From Arthonia radiata (lineage: Eukaryota > Ascomycota > Arthoniomycetes > Arthoniales > Arthoniaceae): a stretch of 64,000 nucleotides of DNA. Under the pieces are notes generated by a model. It did not search any database. It saw only the letters and a program-made list of their open reading frames with translations, and was not told the origin of the DNA. The stretch lies in NCBI GenBank assembly GCA_002989075.1, contig PSQN01000006.1, positions 1,302,001 to 1,366,000 on the forward strand, written 5' to 3'. Below are positions 31,623 to 40,790 of this stretch, piece by piece; position 1 is the stretch's first letter, and every line of letters starts with the position of its first letter. Both the position numbers and the translations under genes were made by a program.

Positions 31623-32138
31623 GCGAGAATATGGAGTGCGTATGTATCAATTACAAACATTTAGATGTGTTAATAGCTATCTTGGAGCCGACTGCACAGC
31701 CTCAAAAGCCAGTACCCAGTCATTTGACCAGTTCTCCGACTGCTGCATTTCTCACGCGCGGACTCAGATTTCATAGCCGAAAGGGACCGCACACAAATTT
31801 TCCAGTATATGATGCGTAGAGCTCCGAGACATACGTCTTAGTTCCAAAAAGGGAACCTCTTAAAACACTGTGCTCGTTACGAAGCGCTATCGGGGCACGT
31901 TGACATTGGTCATAGAAGTGCACAGTGCTCGCAGACTCAGGTGTTCGGACTATAACAGCGTATTGTTGCACTGTGCAGGTGGCCGCAACACTGAGATATT
32001 GTAGTATTTGAGGGCGATGATCGGCGTCAAGTGATTTGCTTCATCACTCAAGACATTGTCTCTGAAATCCTTTGAAACCTACTACCCATTGAGCATCTGA
32101 TCTTCTCATACCAGATCCAAAAGTTCACGCCATCAATC
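31623..32138. other. Intergenic, no gene seen
   Basis: Spacer between CAP and the first gene of the paralogue array; no coding signal supported. Confidence 0.5.
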
Positions 32139-32879
32139 ATGGCCACCCCAATGTCTTACCCGAGCTACAGCAAGGCTCTACAAGCCACCACACACGAAAG
32201 AATCGAAGGAGCCGCAAAGCCTGGCTTAGTAGCTGACGGCCAAATCACTAAACCATTCAATCTACCATCTGAGCTCATATCGGTGGTTCTTGAAAACGGA
32301 CTAGAGACCGAACTCTTCAAGCTAGTTTCTGGACCCTACAAAGAACCAGAAACACACAAGTACAAGCACATCTTTGATATGGGCTATACCATTAAAAGCG
32401 GCGTCGGCATCCGTTCCACCCTCAAAGTCCCAGCAGCAGATGTACTGACCTTACCCCACTACGCCAGCTACTACGTGAGCGCCCTCAAATTTGCCTCACT
32501 GTCCTACGACTGCGCACGCGAGGTCTCCAAGGTGCTCGAGCGCCATCTAGCTGTTGTCGAACAAGATCTCAAATTGAACATCCACCAGTACCGGATGTTC
32601 AGCAGCCGCGCCAACAAACTCTTAGCAAAACATTACTACGTTGTGTACGATCCATTTCACCCACCACCGGCAGAGTATGTTGAGGCAATGGAAGAGAGCT
32701 GCGAGGCAATTGCGCACTGGGAGCCGCTGATGAAGTGTGCATCTGCTAGCAGGTTTGTGCTGAAGCTTTGCATGACGAAGGTTGAGCGCATTCTTGATGG
32801 GAAGGCGGCGGAGAAGAGTGCGGGCGTTTGGAAGTACAAGGCTACTGCTTATTCGCTCCGAGCTGGTAAGAAAGCGTGA
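32139..32879 (+). CDS. Array paralogue 1 (246 aa), unknown family
   Basis: A single exon, no known domain. It shares three blocks with the six following genes: an N-terminal FNLPSELISVVLENGL then SGPY, a central LPHYASYYVSALKFASLS then REVSKVLERHL, and a C-terminal RFVLKLCMTKVERILDGK. It is the most divergent member (it lacks the KPLPxLP lead-in, having KPFNLP). Hydrophilic to neutral, probably all-helical, no signal peptide or membrane segment. The first block (LP-x-E-[IL]-x-x-x-[IV]) looks a little like an F-box start, but the F-box core Trp/Leu pattern does not follow. Confidence 0.72.
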   Translation: MATPMSYPSYSKALQATTHERIEGAAKPGLVADGQITKPFNLPSELISVVLENGLETELFKLVSGPYKEPETHKYKHIFDMGYTIKSGVGIRSTLKVPAADVLTLPHYASYYVSALKFASLSYDCAREVSKVLERHLAVVEQDLKLNIHQYRMFSSRANKLLAKHYYVVYDPFHPPPAEYVEAMEESCEAIAHWEPLMKCASASRFVLKLCMTKVERILDGKAAEKSAGVWKYKATAYSLRAGKKA

Positions 32880-33458
32880 GACGACACTGTGGCGTGTAAG
32901 ATTCGATTTTCCTTTTAGTCGGCATGGCTAGAATGTAATTGAGAAAGAGACGGTAGGCCGGTCATAATCGCAAGATGAAAGAATTGTCTACATTCATTTG
33001 GGTTCGTGAAAACAAGACTCGCATTTGTATATTTACCCTACACCTCTTTGCTCTAGGTAAGTCGGGCCATCCTCTCACACAATATAACGTCACAACAGTT
33101 GGCTAATTCTGCTTTTACAGAAACGCAGCGCTTGTCCAAGACTGGCTGGCTGTCGTGCAGTATCCGGCCTTGATATTTGAAAAACCCGCACTCTCCCTTG
33201 AGTCTACGGCGATGACAGAACACTAGTCGATAATGCTGGGCATTTGCACTGTGCGATTACGATGAAGCCGTAGTGCTGCCACATGGCACGCAGCTGAAAT
33301 ACTCATGTCGTTCGCTGAACGCTTTTGTCACTCTTCTCGACATTATAGGAAGCAGACAGGACTCTGCTCTTACTATCGTCATCTGACAGGTACTCACGCC
33401 TTCAACAACGCAGGCGGACTTACGCAAGCTCTCTCAGCTGTCACCGTATCCACGCAAG
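32880..33458. other. Intergenic within the array
   Basis: No gene seen. The AT-rich part is at 32930..33110. Confidence 0.45.
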
Positions 33459-34271
33459 ATGGACGCAAAACCCGCCAGCCACTCTAGTAGTGCTGATGCG
33501 ACTGCCAACACCACGAAACCTCTTCCGCAGCTTCCAGTCGAGATCCAGTTCCAGGTTCTCGGATTCAACATCGACCACGCCTACGAAACACTAGCGTCAG
33601 GGCCTCTCGAGGCAACCCGTCCCTATGACTTCAACAACGTGCAGCTGCGATCCAAAGTACAGTACCCTTCAAGCCGTTCTCTGACTTACGCTGCAGGCTC
33701 AGAAGACGACAACCGCGAGCCAGTCACCCTGAAAACCCTCCTCGGCTTCCCAAACATCGCAGCTTTCCACCATACTATACTGGCATACGCATCTCTCTCC
33801 CACGGCTTCGCGGAAGAAGTCTACAAAATTCTTCAGCAACAGCGCGACATTGCTTCTGACGCGTATCTAGCGGTCGCACGCACGACTCTCACCTTGCAGT
33901 CCCAGGCAACAGATACTTTCCGGCAGATGATGCATGCTGGACCCTTTACGTACGCCCAAGCACGCACGAAATTTCGCGAAGCGAACTGCACTTGCGACAA
34001 GGCTTTTCAAGACGCAGAGAAGGCAGGTGTAGCATTGTTTGTTGTGGAAAGCTGCTTAGAGTGGGTGGAGGCGCTACTGCGAGGCGGACGAGTCGACAAG
34101 GGCCGTGGCTGGTCGTATGGACCGTGCGTCGCAGAGGTGAAGCCGAAAGGACAAGTCCAGCGTCCCAAAATCGAAGCCAAGAGTAGTAGACTTGCTCTTG
34201 TCCCTCGCGCCGATTTTGGCAAGGGGGGATTTTCAAAGTGGAGGTTCGAGACTGACCTCCGTCATCGTTAG
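33459..34271 (+). CDS. Array paralogue 2 (270 aa), unknown family
   Basis: A single exon. Block 1: KPLPQLPVEIQFQVLGFNID then ASGPL. Block 2: LKTLLGFPNIAAFHHTILAY with ASLSHGFAEEVYKIL. Block 3: GVALFVVESCLEWVEALLRGG. The region between blocks 2 and 3 is helical and charged. The C-terminal 40 residues are basic (VKPKGQVQRPKIEAKSSR). No signal peptide or known domain. Blocks 2 and 3 are shared strongly with paralogues 3 and 5. Confidence 0.75.
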   Translation: MDAKPASHSSSADATANTTKPLPQLPVEIQFQVLGFNIDHAYETLASGPLEATRPYDFNNVQLRSKVQYPSSRSLTYAAGSEDDNREPVTLKTLLGFPNIAAFHHTILAYASLSHGFAEEVYKILQQQRDIASDAYLAVARTTLTLQSQATDTFRQMMHAGPFTYAQARTKFREANCTCDKAFQDAEKAGVALFVVESCLEWVEALLRGGRVDKGRGWSYGPCVAEVKPKGQVQRPKIEAKSSRLALVPRADFGKGGFSKWRFETDLRHR

Positions 34272-34871
34272 GGCAGGCGCTCGCTTTGACTTCATGCTGC
34301 TTCAAGCAGCTTCTCGGTAACGCGAGATCACTACAAGCCAGCTATTCGCTGCGCGTAGATATTCGGTCTCAGCCAGATCGAAAGGACAGAACGGCCTGAA
34401 GGGAGCTCCGACCTCTCTGTAAGTATTACAAGCGCATCAATAGCTCGCTCTTTCACAGCTGATAATCGAATAAAATGCAATCGTGTTTGAAAAAAATCTA
34501 AAACCCGGTTCTGTCGAGCATATCGCAGCCCTTATAAGTAAGTACGTTCGTTACTAGGCTCTGTATCACGCCACATCAACATTGATGAATGCGTCACGAT
34601 CTGGAAATGTTCAATCAAGCGCCCGCAAAATATGCCTCGCAGCAGTATATCTCAGAGTGCGAAGGAAGTCCAAACATACTGCGGACAGACGTACGCACTG
34701 TGTGGTTGCCATCACAGTTCTGTGGAGTTTTGCCACGCGCTATAAGACTTCGGACTCCGAGCTATCTTGCAACTCCCCAGATCTTACTGAGCATACAACA
34801 CAACCAGTCAGAAAATCATTCATCATTCACGGCAAACAACCCATTTCATTCAAAATCTCAAACCCCGAATT
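34272..34871. other. Intergenic within the array
   Basis: Two overlapping plus-strand frames near 34582..34882 run into the next gene's start but are mutually exclusive and look non-coding. No gene called. Confidence 0.4.
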
Positions 34872-34874
34872 GTG

Positions 34875-35891
34875 ATGGGTAACACTACCTCCAAGCCGCA
34901 GGTTCCCATTGTGAGCGAGACTACATGCCACGAACCTTTCCCTCTAGATCCTGAGACTAGGCTTCAGATTGAAGACTATACAATCAAGTTGCAGGCACAC
35001 GCAAGGGGCGAAAACGTATTCGAACAATCTATTCTCGACCGTCCCGAAATCAAGTTTCTGATGGATCAGGCTCGTTCCCTGTTTCACGAAAATAGGCGTC
35101 GAGTTGATGACTCTGAAACCAATTTGGCGGCATACGCAATTGGCGCAGGCGCGTCCCGCCATCCTCCCGGTCAAGGTCCCGAAATTGAGCATCTGATAGG
35201 TAATATTGCATCCGGGCCGCAGACTTGCACAACAGGCGCAACCACATCTCATCACCCTCCTCCTTCCCTCGGAACGACAAAAGCGCCACCAGAGCTGCCG
35301 TTAGAGCTCCAACTTCATATCATCGGCTCTGGTCTTGAGGATGCGCTTGCAGCTCTAGTGAAACATCCCCTCAATACCCTCAGTGATGCCGAATTTGATC
35401 GCTTCATGGAACTCGTCCACAAATCCCGCCTATCAACCCCCCGCCGACGAGCACGTCTTCCTCCAGGCGATCCTCTGGCTACCTTTGAGCTGTTGACCCT
35501 CAAGAAACTTCTCGACTTTCCGAACGTTGCAACGTACCACAAAACTGTCCTCACTTGCGCATCCATCTCCCGAAGCGCTGGCGAGGAAGTTCACGAGATC
35601 CTCAAGCGTCAGTTTGACAGTATCGAGAATGCGAACCAGGTGCTGTTAGGCAAGGTTGATGGTTTACTGGATCAGGAGTGTGACGCGCGACATGAGCTTC
35701 AGCTTGCGTCGCCGGATACTGTTGGCGAGGCAAATCGGAACGTCCGTGAGGTGCAAGACGCTTGCAAAAAGGCTCGCACTGAGATGGAAAAGGTCGGTCT
35801 CGCGCTCTTTGTTGTGTATGAATGCATGAAATGGGCCGACTCGCTGTTGGAGGGCGTGACACTCAATAGGGGCCAATACGGCCTGGTGTGA
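34875..35891 (+). CDS. Array paralogue 3 (338 aa), possible N-myristoylated member
   Basis: A single exon; two ATGs in tandem (34872 and 34875). Starting at the second gives MGNTTSKPQ, a strong N-myristoylation consensus (G2, small residues, Ser/Thr at 6, Lys at 7); the first would block it. An N-terminal extension of about 130 residues is unique in the array and contains a weak internal duplication (RPEIKFLM and later GPEIEHLI). Then block 1 ELPLELQLHIIGSGLEDALAAL, block 2 LKKLLDFPNVATYHKTVLTC with ASISRSAGEEVHEILKR, and block 3 GLALFVVYECMKWADSLLEG. No other domain recognised. Confidence 0.73.
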   Translation: MGNTTSKPQVPIVSETTCHEPFPLDPETRLQIEDYTIKLQAHARGENVFEQSILDRPEIKFLMDQARSLFHENRRRVDDSETNLAAYAIGAGASRHPPGQGPEIEHLIGNIASGPQTCTTGATTSHHPPPSLGTTKAPPELPLELQLHIIGSGLEDALAALVKHPLNTLSDAEFDRFMELVHKSRLSTPRRRARLPPGDPLATFELLTLKKLLDFPNVATYHKTVLTCASISRSAGEEVHEILKRQFDSIENANQVLLGKVDGLLDQECDARHELQLASPDTVGEANRNVREVQDACKKARTEMEKVGLALFVVYECMKWADSLLEGVTLNRGQYGLV

Positions 35892-36529
35892 CCGTTGAGC
35901 CACAAGAAAACATGAAGAAGCTAGCGACCCAAGCAGCGAGTTGAATGCTGGACCCGAAGTGGCGTCAGCAACTTGCTTGCAGGCATGCAGGGACTTCCCT
36001 TCGTATGAAAGATCCGTATCCAGCTTTGGTGGGTCGAGCATATGTGTTGACGCAAGCCGCTCCAAAGATCCCTCATTGACATTGGACAGCCGTCATCTGG
36101 GTGCTTGAGCTTCCGGGCTGTAGCGTTGCAGTCGACTTGGTGAAGTATTTCTATTTGGGGCCACGGACCCCTAATTAGGCGCAGCAGCAGATGCATGAAG
36201 CAGCGCTGGAAGGAGGACTGAACATTGTCAGTGTAGAACGAACGAAAACTGCGACAACAAGATCGCCTAACCGATAGTGTTGATGATGATTCAGAGAGAA
36301 TGTTTGAGGCTGCGTAGAGAGACTGTGCGTTCGAGGAACCGGTATGTTGGAAATGTTAGCACATCTGTGAAGTTCAGTAATAACTTCTCAAGAGCTTCGC
36401 ACTACAATGTGCAACTGCTCTTATGTAACCTTTACCTCTGCCTCTCCCGGAAGCTATAAGACTTCCGACACTTAGCTTATCTTGTGCAGCTCCTCTTCTA
36501 GCTGTTTGCAAACCATTCGCATCTCTCAG
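35892..36529. other. Intergenic within the array
   Basis: No gene seen; it runs up to the left end of the MITE at 36530. Confidence 0.45.
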
Positions 36530-36786
36530 CAGAGTTGGCAATAAGTCAAACGGATCAGTTCTTGACCCTGGCCTGATCGGCCTGGATAAAAAAAAGAAGA
36601 GGACTGATCTGACTCATCCGGCCAGATATTTGATTATCCGTCAAATGTTGCCCTGATATTGCCCCAATATATGACATAAAATTGACCTGAACTGACCCGG
36701 ATGACTCCCAGGAGCGGACTGATCCGCCTGATAACTAACCTGGCTAGCACACCTGGCCTGAATGACCTGACCCATTGCCAACTCTG
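36530..36786. mobile_element. Non-autonomous hAT-type MITE (about 257 bp)
   Basis: The ends are inverted copies of CAGAGTTGGCAAT (36530..36542 and, reversed, 36774..36786). The start CAGAG-TGG-CAA is the classic hAT terminal pattern. Flanking 8-mers TCTCTCAG (36522..36529) and TCGCACAG (36787..36794) match at six of eight positions, as an aged 8-bp hAT target duplication would. The inside is full of degenerate CCTGAYC/GGATCAG words on both strands and has no coding capacity, so it would need a transposase in trans. Confidence 0.72.
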
Positions 36787-37021
36787 TCGCACAGTTTATT
36801 CACCTACCTCGAAAGCATATCTTACTGGTCAGTCCGCCAGCGTTGCCCAAGCACAGGCTTCTTGCAAGCTCTGAAATTTCTCCGCATGGGCTGTGCTGAA
36901 GTGATGTGTCTAACTGGCTCAGGGAATCTTGCTTTGTTTGCGGGAAAGGTACAATCTTCGTCGATTTGTGTTCATTGAAAATCATAGTGAACAAGCGCTA
37001 CGCAACCCGTGTCTACCGATA

Positions 37022-37738
37022 CTAGTCGGGGCGCTTAATCAACTCCAACTCGACTCGCATGTACTGGTGGATGTCCTCGCCAGCCAACAGTTTCTCCATG
37101 CACTGCGTGGTCGTCTCGACGACAAACGCTCCAATCTGTATCAATTGATACTCCTCGTATTTCTCCACCCAGGCCTCGCATACATTCATATAAGCAGTAG
37201 CCTGGTCAGACCACATCTGCGTGCCTGAACGCGCCTGACGTATCTTTCTAGTTGCGTCCTGATGCTCTTCTCCGCTATACCTGGCTTTCTCCAACGCACT
37301 TTGCACTGCCGAGTGTGCAGTGTCTCGATGCAGGCGCAAAATCTGCGTTACTTCCGTAGCATAGCTACATGATAGATCAGCATTTTTGAGAGCCTCATCA
37401 TAGTACATGCCGAATTGAGGGAGAGCGATAAACTTCCAAAAGGGGATCTTGCATGAGCCTAGGGTGATATGTTCCCTCCACTGGGCACAGGACGTCTGGT
37501 CCGTCAAGTCGTCTTGGCTGTCTGCGTCGCTGGCATTGTGTTTCCGGCGTGTCCCGTGTCCACAATTGTACTCAGGAGAAAGCATGCAATATGGTCCTAC
37601 AAAGAGGACTGGATACGCTTTATCAAGAGTAGCTTTAATTATCATGAGTTGGATCTCAAGAGGAAGTTGTGGTAGTGGTTTAGGCTTGCCTGCTTGTGGT
37701 GTTGCGCTACTAGCCGTGGTAGCGGTAGTGGGGTTCAT
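37022..37738 (-). CDS. Array paralogue 4 (238 aa), unknown family
   Basis: A single exon. The start at 37738 (MNPTTATTASS) is preferred to the in-frame Met at 37792 because it aligns with MDPNIAPQASS of paralogue 6, its closest relative. Block 1: KPLPQLPLEIQLMIIKATLD with VGPYC. Then DQTSCAQWREHI, shared only with paralogue 6 (DQMSCARWRRYI). Block 2: FIALPQFGMYYDEALKNADL and ATEVTQILRLH. Block 3: IGAFVVETTTQCMEKLLAGE. No known domain; soluble and helical. It lies on the opposite strand to paralogue 6. Confidence 0.75.
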   Translation of the reverse strand: MNPTTATTASSATPQAGKPKPLPQLPLEIQLMIIKATLDKAYPVLFVGPYCMLSPEYNCGHGTRRKHNASDADSQDDLTDQTSCAQWREHITLGSCKIPFWKFIALPQFGMYYDEALKNADLSCSYATEVTQILRLHRDTAHSAVQSALEKARYSGEEHQDATRKIRQARSGTQMWSDQATAYMNVCEAWVEKYEEYQLIQIGAFVVETTTQCMEKLLAGEDIHQYMRVELELIKRPD

Positions 37739-38265
37739 GGTTCGAAGCGTTGATAGAACAACTCTCTTTTTTGGTGTGCTGTGCTGGCGCAACGGCTGAG
37801 TCGTATCGGCTTTGCAATTTGTAAAGGTAGTAATAATAGTGTTGTAAAGAGGGGTCGTGCCTCGGGCAGAGCCGAAACGTACTTCAACGGCGCCCCTTCA
37901 GAGTACACAGTGGAGTACTGCTGTACGCACAGCGCCAACGCAAGACTCTCCAGGTTCGTTAGAAGAAGTTGTGTTATTTGTGTGAAGAAGCTTGCAGGGT
38001 CCAGACAGTCTACGTTTAGCTAACCTATGTTGTCTTTGTTGTCTGTGTTGCATGAGCTACTGCCCGCCGTACCCAAATAGACGAGATTGTGCTTACGTTG
38101 ATTTCCTTGAACGCCATGTACATGGTAACTTATCAATATTCACTCGGAAGCATCACAGGCAACATACAGTCAGCCCTCTAGCTCCGTCAATCCCGCGAAC
38201 CGTTCATTCATCATCTATCCCTCGTCACCAGCAGCCGCCTTCGCACCCTCATCATCCTCCCGATC
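37739..38265. other. Intergenic within the array
   Basis: No gene seen between paralogues 4 and 5, which run in the same direction. Confidence 0.45.
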
Positions 38266-39057
38266 TTACTCGGTCTCATCATCACCCGCATCTCCATCAT
38301 CCTCCACATCAATGGTATGATCGTCATCACCATGCCAGAAATTGTCCGGTCGCAGCAGCCATTGACGGCCTTGGTCAACGCTTCGCCCATCCATAAACGC
38401 CTCAACCTTCTCGAGACAACACTGCACCACGAAAATCCCACCTCGCGCGTTGTTCACTCTGTCAAAATTCTCTCTGATAACTCGCGCGACCGCATTGGCT
38501 TTTTCCCGTAGCGCATCCTCCTCTTCATGCGCTAACCAGCTATCCACCGCCTCTTTCGTAACAGCCGCAGCCCTCCTATTCGCGACGAACGCTTTCTTTT
38601 CGATCTTCAGCGCTCGATCGAGGTGCTGCCCGAGTACTTTGCGCACGGTCACCCCAAAAGCCTTCGAGACGGACAAATACCGGAAGACGCTGTGGTAGTA
38701 GGCTGCGTATTGCGAAAACTTGAGCATCGTGCGGAGAGTGACTGGGGGACTATCTGGAAAGACGCGGGGCCAGGCTGTTCTACGGGCGCCCTTCTGGGAA
38801 GGGTTATGTGGTTCTGCGTCGGGGTAAACGGCGTGGAATGGCGCGCGCAACACGGCTCTTCTACGGACGCTCCCCTGGAAGGATTTGTTTGGTCCTGCGT
38901 CGGGATGAATGGAATAGAATGGGCCATGCGGCAACGCTGCAAACGCGGTTTCAAGGCTGCAGCCGACGACGTGCATTTGCAGCTCTAGCGGTAGTTCGGG
39001 CAGCGGCTTTGTTGTTTGTAGAGACTTCGAGGAGTCGCTGGAGTGTGGAGTATCCAT
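38266..39057 (-). CDS. Array paralogue 5 (263 aa) with an internal 27-residue duplication
   Basis: A single exon. Block 1: KPLPELPLELQMHVVGCSLE then HGPF. Block 2: LRTMLKFSQYAAYYHSVFRY with LSVSKAFGVTVRKVLGQHL. Block 3: GGIFVVQCCLEKVEAFMDGR. Between blocks 1 and 2 an 81-bp tandem duplication (units near 38773 and 38854) repeats a stretch of the type APFHAVYPDAEPHNPSQKG. The C-terminus is very acidic (about 16 Asp/Glu in the last 22 residues), unlike the others. Confidence 0.74.
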   Translation of the reverse strand: MDTPHSSDSSKSLQTTKPLPELPLELQMHVVGCSLETAFAALPHGPFYSIHPDAGPNKSFQGSVRRRAVLRAPFHAVYPDAEPHNPSQKGARRTAWPRVFPDSPPVTLRTMLKFSQYAAYYHSVFRYLSVSKAFGVTVRKVLGQHLDRALKIEKKAFVANRRAAAVTKEAVDSWLAHEEEDALREKANAVARVIRENFDRVNNARGGIFVVQCCLEKVEAFMDGRSVDQGRQWLLRPDNFWHGDDDHTIDVEDDGDAGDDETE

Positions 39058-39586
39058 CGCGCACCTGTCAGAAGTGGGGAGGCTGTTGTTGAGTATGTGT
39101 GTACTTCTGGTCTATCACTTCGTCAATATGCTCTTATCTGGGGTGTTGCAAGTGCTGTGCGAGTGCTCTGAGATCGACATACATGTCAAAGTCATTCATG
39201 CCTTGCACAAATTCTCGTACAACGACTGAATGAGGGTGTTGTGCTTTTCGAGGACCGACCGGAAGCGCGAGATGGCTGTGTCGGAGGTCTTGCCCACGTG
39301 ACTGATGCAACGCCTGCGGGCTGACCGTAAAGTGTATTGATCCGAGATCTTTCTAGCACAGTGAAGCGCATCATCGTTGAAGGAATCCGGAAGTTGCCGG
39401 ATCGGCGTTGGGCAGACAGCAAGGTCTCACTGTGCGTCAACAACCGAGATCATTAAAATAAGTCTCACCCTTTGAGGCAGGCTTCACTTTCCAACTCTGC
39501 TCCACTTACCTCTCATACTCCAAAGCAGACAGGCTCTGCTACGACAGCACTTCAGGTTCTCACTCCATCTAACAAGACCTCGAAAC
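39058..39586. other. Intergenic, divergent promoters of paralogues 5 and 6
   Basis: No gene seen. The two start codons (39057 minus, 39587 plus) face away from each other, so this stretch holds both promoters. Confidence 0.45.
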
Positions 39587-40330
39587 ATGGACCCCAATAT
39601 CGCTCCTCAGGCTAGCAGCGCAACAGCACAACCCCACACCAAGCCGCTGCCTCAACTCCCTCATGAAGTTCAACTCATGATCACCAGAGCCGCCCTCGAT
39701 AACGCGTATCCAGTTATGTTTGCTGGACCACACTGCCCGCGCCCATTTCGGACTGCTTGTAGGCACCGGGTGAGTTGGGCTAGATACCATGCTGGCAACG
39801 GAGATAACCGACAAGATGCCACAGACCAGATGTCCTGCGCGCGTTGGAGGAGGTACATTGGCCACAACAATCACGGATCATCTAAGACTACTTTCGGAGA
39901 ATTGATAAATTTTCCTCAGTTCGGCGTGTACTACTATACGGCGCTCAACCATGTCCTTCAATCGCGCGGTCATGCTGCGGAAGTGATGCGGGTACTTAGC
40001 GTGCACGCAAACGATGCGCTGGAGGCCGAGGAAAACGCAGAGGAGAAGGTCGACAAGATGCGAATAGAGATGGCCTTAAGCACGGCCTCACTCGGGACCA
40101 CGCAAGCGATAGCTAACGCTATGGAGACTATGTAGGCGTTAGCTCAAGCTCAGGAAGAGTGGGCGTGGAAGGAGGTAGGCTTGTTTGTCGTCGAGCGCAC
40201 AGAAGCTTGCATGAAAAGACTGTTGGCTGGAAAGGAGATCTCCCACTTCATGCAGGATGGTTTGAGCCTAGATGCAGACCCAGCTGACAGTGATAGTCAT
40301 ATGCATGGGTGCCCCTGCTGTCGTTTCTGA
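39587..40330 (+). pseudogene. Array paralogue 6, frame interrupted by one in-frame TAG
   Basis: It starts MDPNIAPQASS; block 1 KPLPQLPHEVQLMITRAALD with AGPHC, then DQMSCARWRRYI, block 2 LINFPQFGVYYYTALNHVLQ and AAEVMRVLSVH. After 182 codons (AIANAMETM) comes TAG at 40133..40135. The same frame continues as ALAQAQEEWAWKEVGLFVVE and TEACMKRLLAGKEISHFMQ (block 3) to a TGA at 40328..40330. Block 3 beyond the stop is as well preserved as in paralogue 4 (FVVETTTQCMEKLLAGE). The only GT-AG removal of the stop would be about 22 nt, too short for an intron. Either a very young pseudogene, or a stop that is read through or edited. Confidence 0.7.
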
Positions 40331-40790
40331 GCACTTTCGTCAATACGTAATCAATGGAATGTTCCTTATGAAGCTGAAGTTATGTCTCCACTGCTTTGAG
40401 AAGTTTTGCCTCAGACACAATGCCAGTGTGGTATTTTGAAGATGTTTCCTATATAATGATTGAATGCTGCTTCGCGACGACGTGCCATCAGCCGCCGGAC
40501 GTGCTCTGGAGTAAAGAAACGGATTATGCGAGATCTTTGAGACTGACAGAGGTCGCAAAGCCATCCAAGCCGTGCACTGTGCTGGTCGATATTCAGCCGA
40601 GTGCCTCTGCTTTGACAACGTATAAATCGCTCGTGGTCAGATCCTGTGTGCATGGTTCTTGCCACGTCATTTTTCTTTTTGAAGTCCTCCGAATAACTCT
40701 GCAAACAGGAATCCAAACTATTTGTATCATCGATCCCCACCTATACAGCCCCTCGGGCGAACTTGATTCGCCTAGCGGCCTCTTGTCACG
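40331..40790. other. Intergenic within the array
   Basis: No gene supported; frames on both strands overlap and lack motifs. Confidence 0.4.

Noticed and set aside
40131-40155. GTAGGC...CTCAG as an intron that would remove the TAG in array paralogue 6
   Set aside because: It would be about 22 nt, far below the shortest introns seen here.
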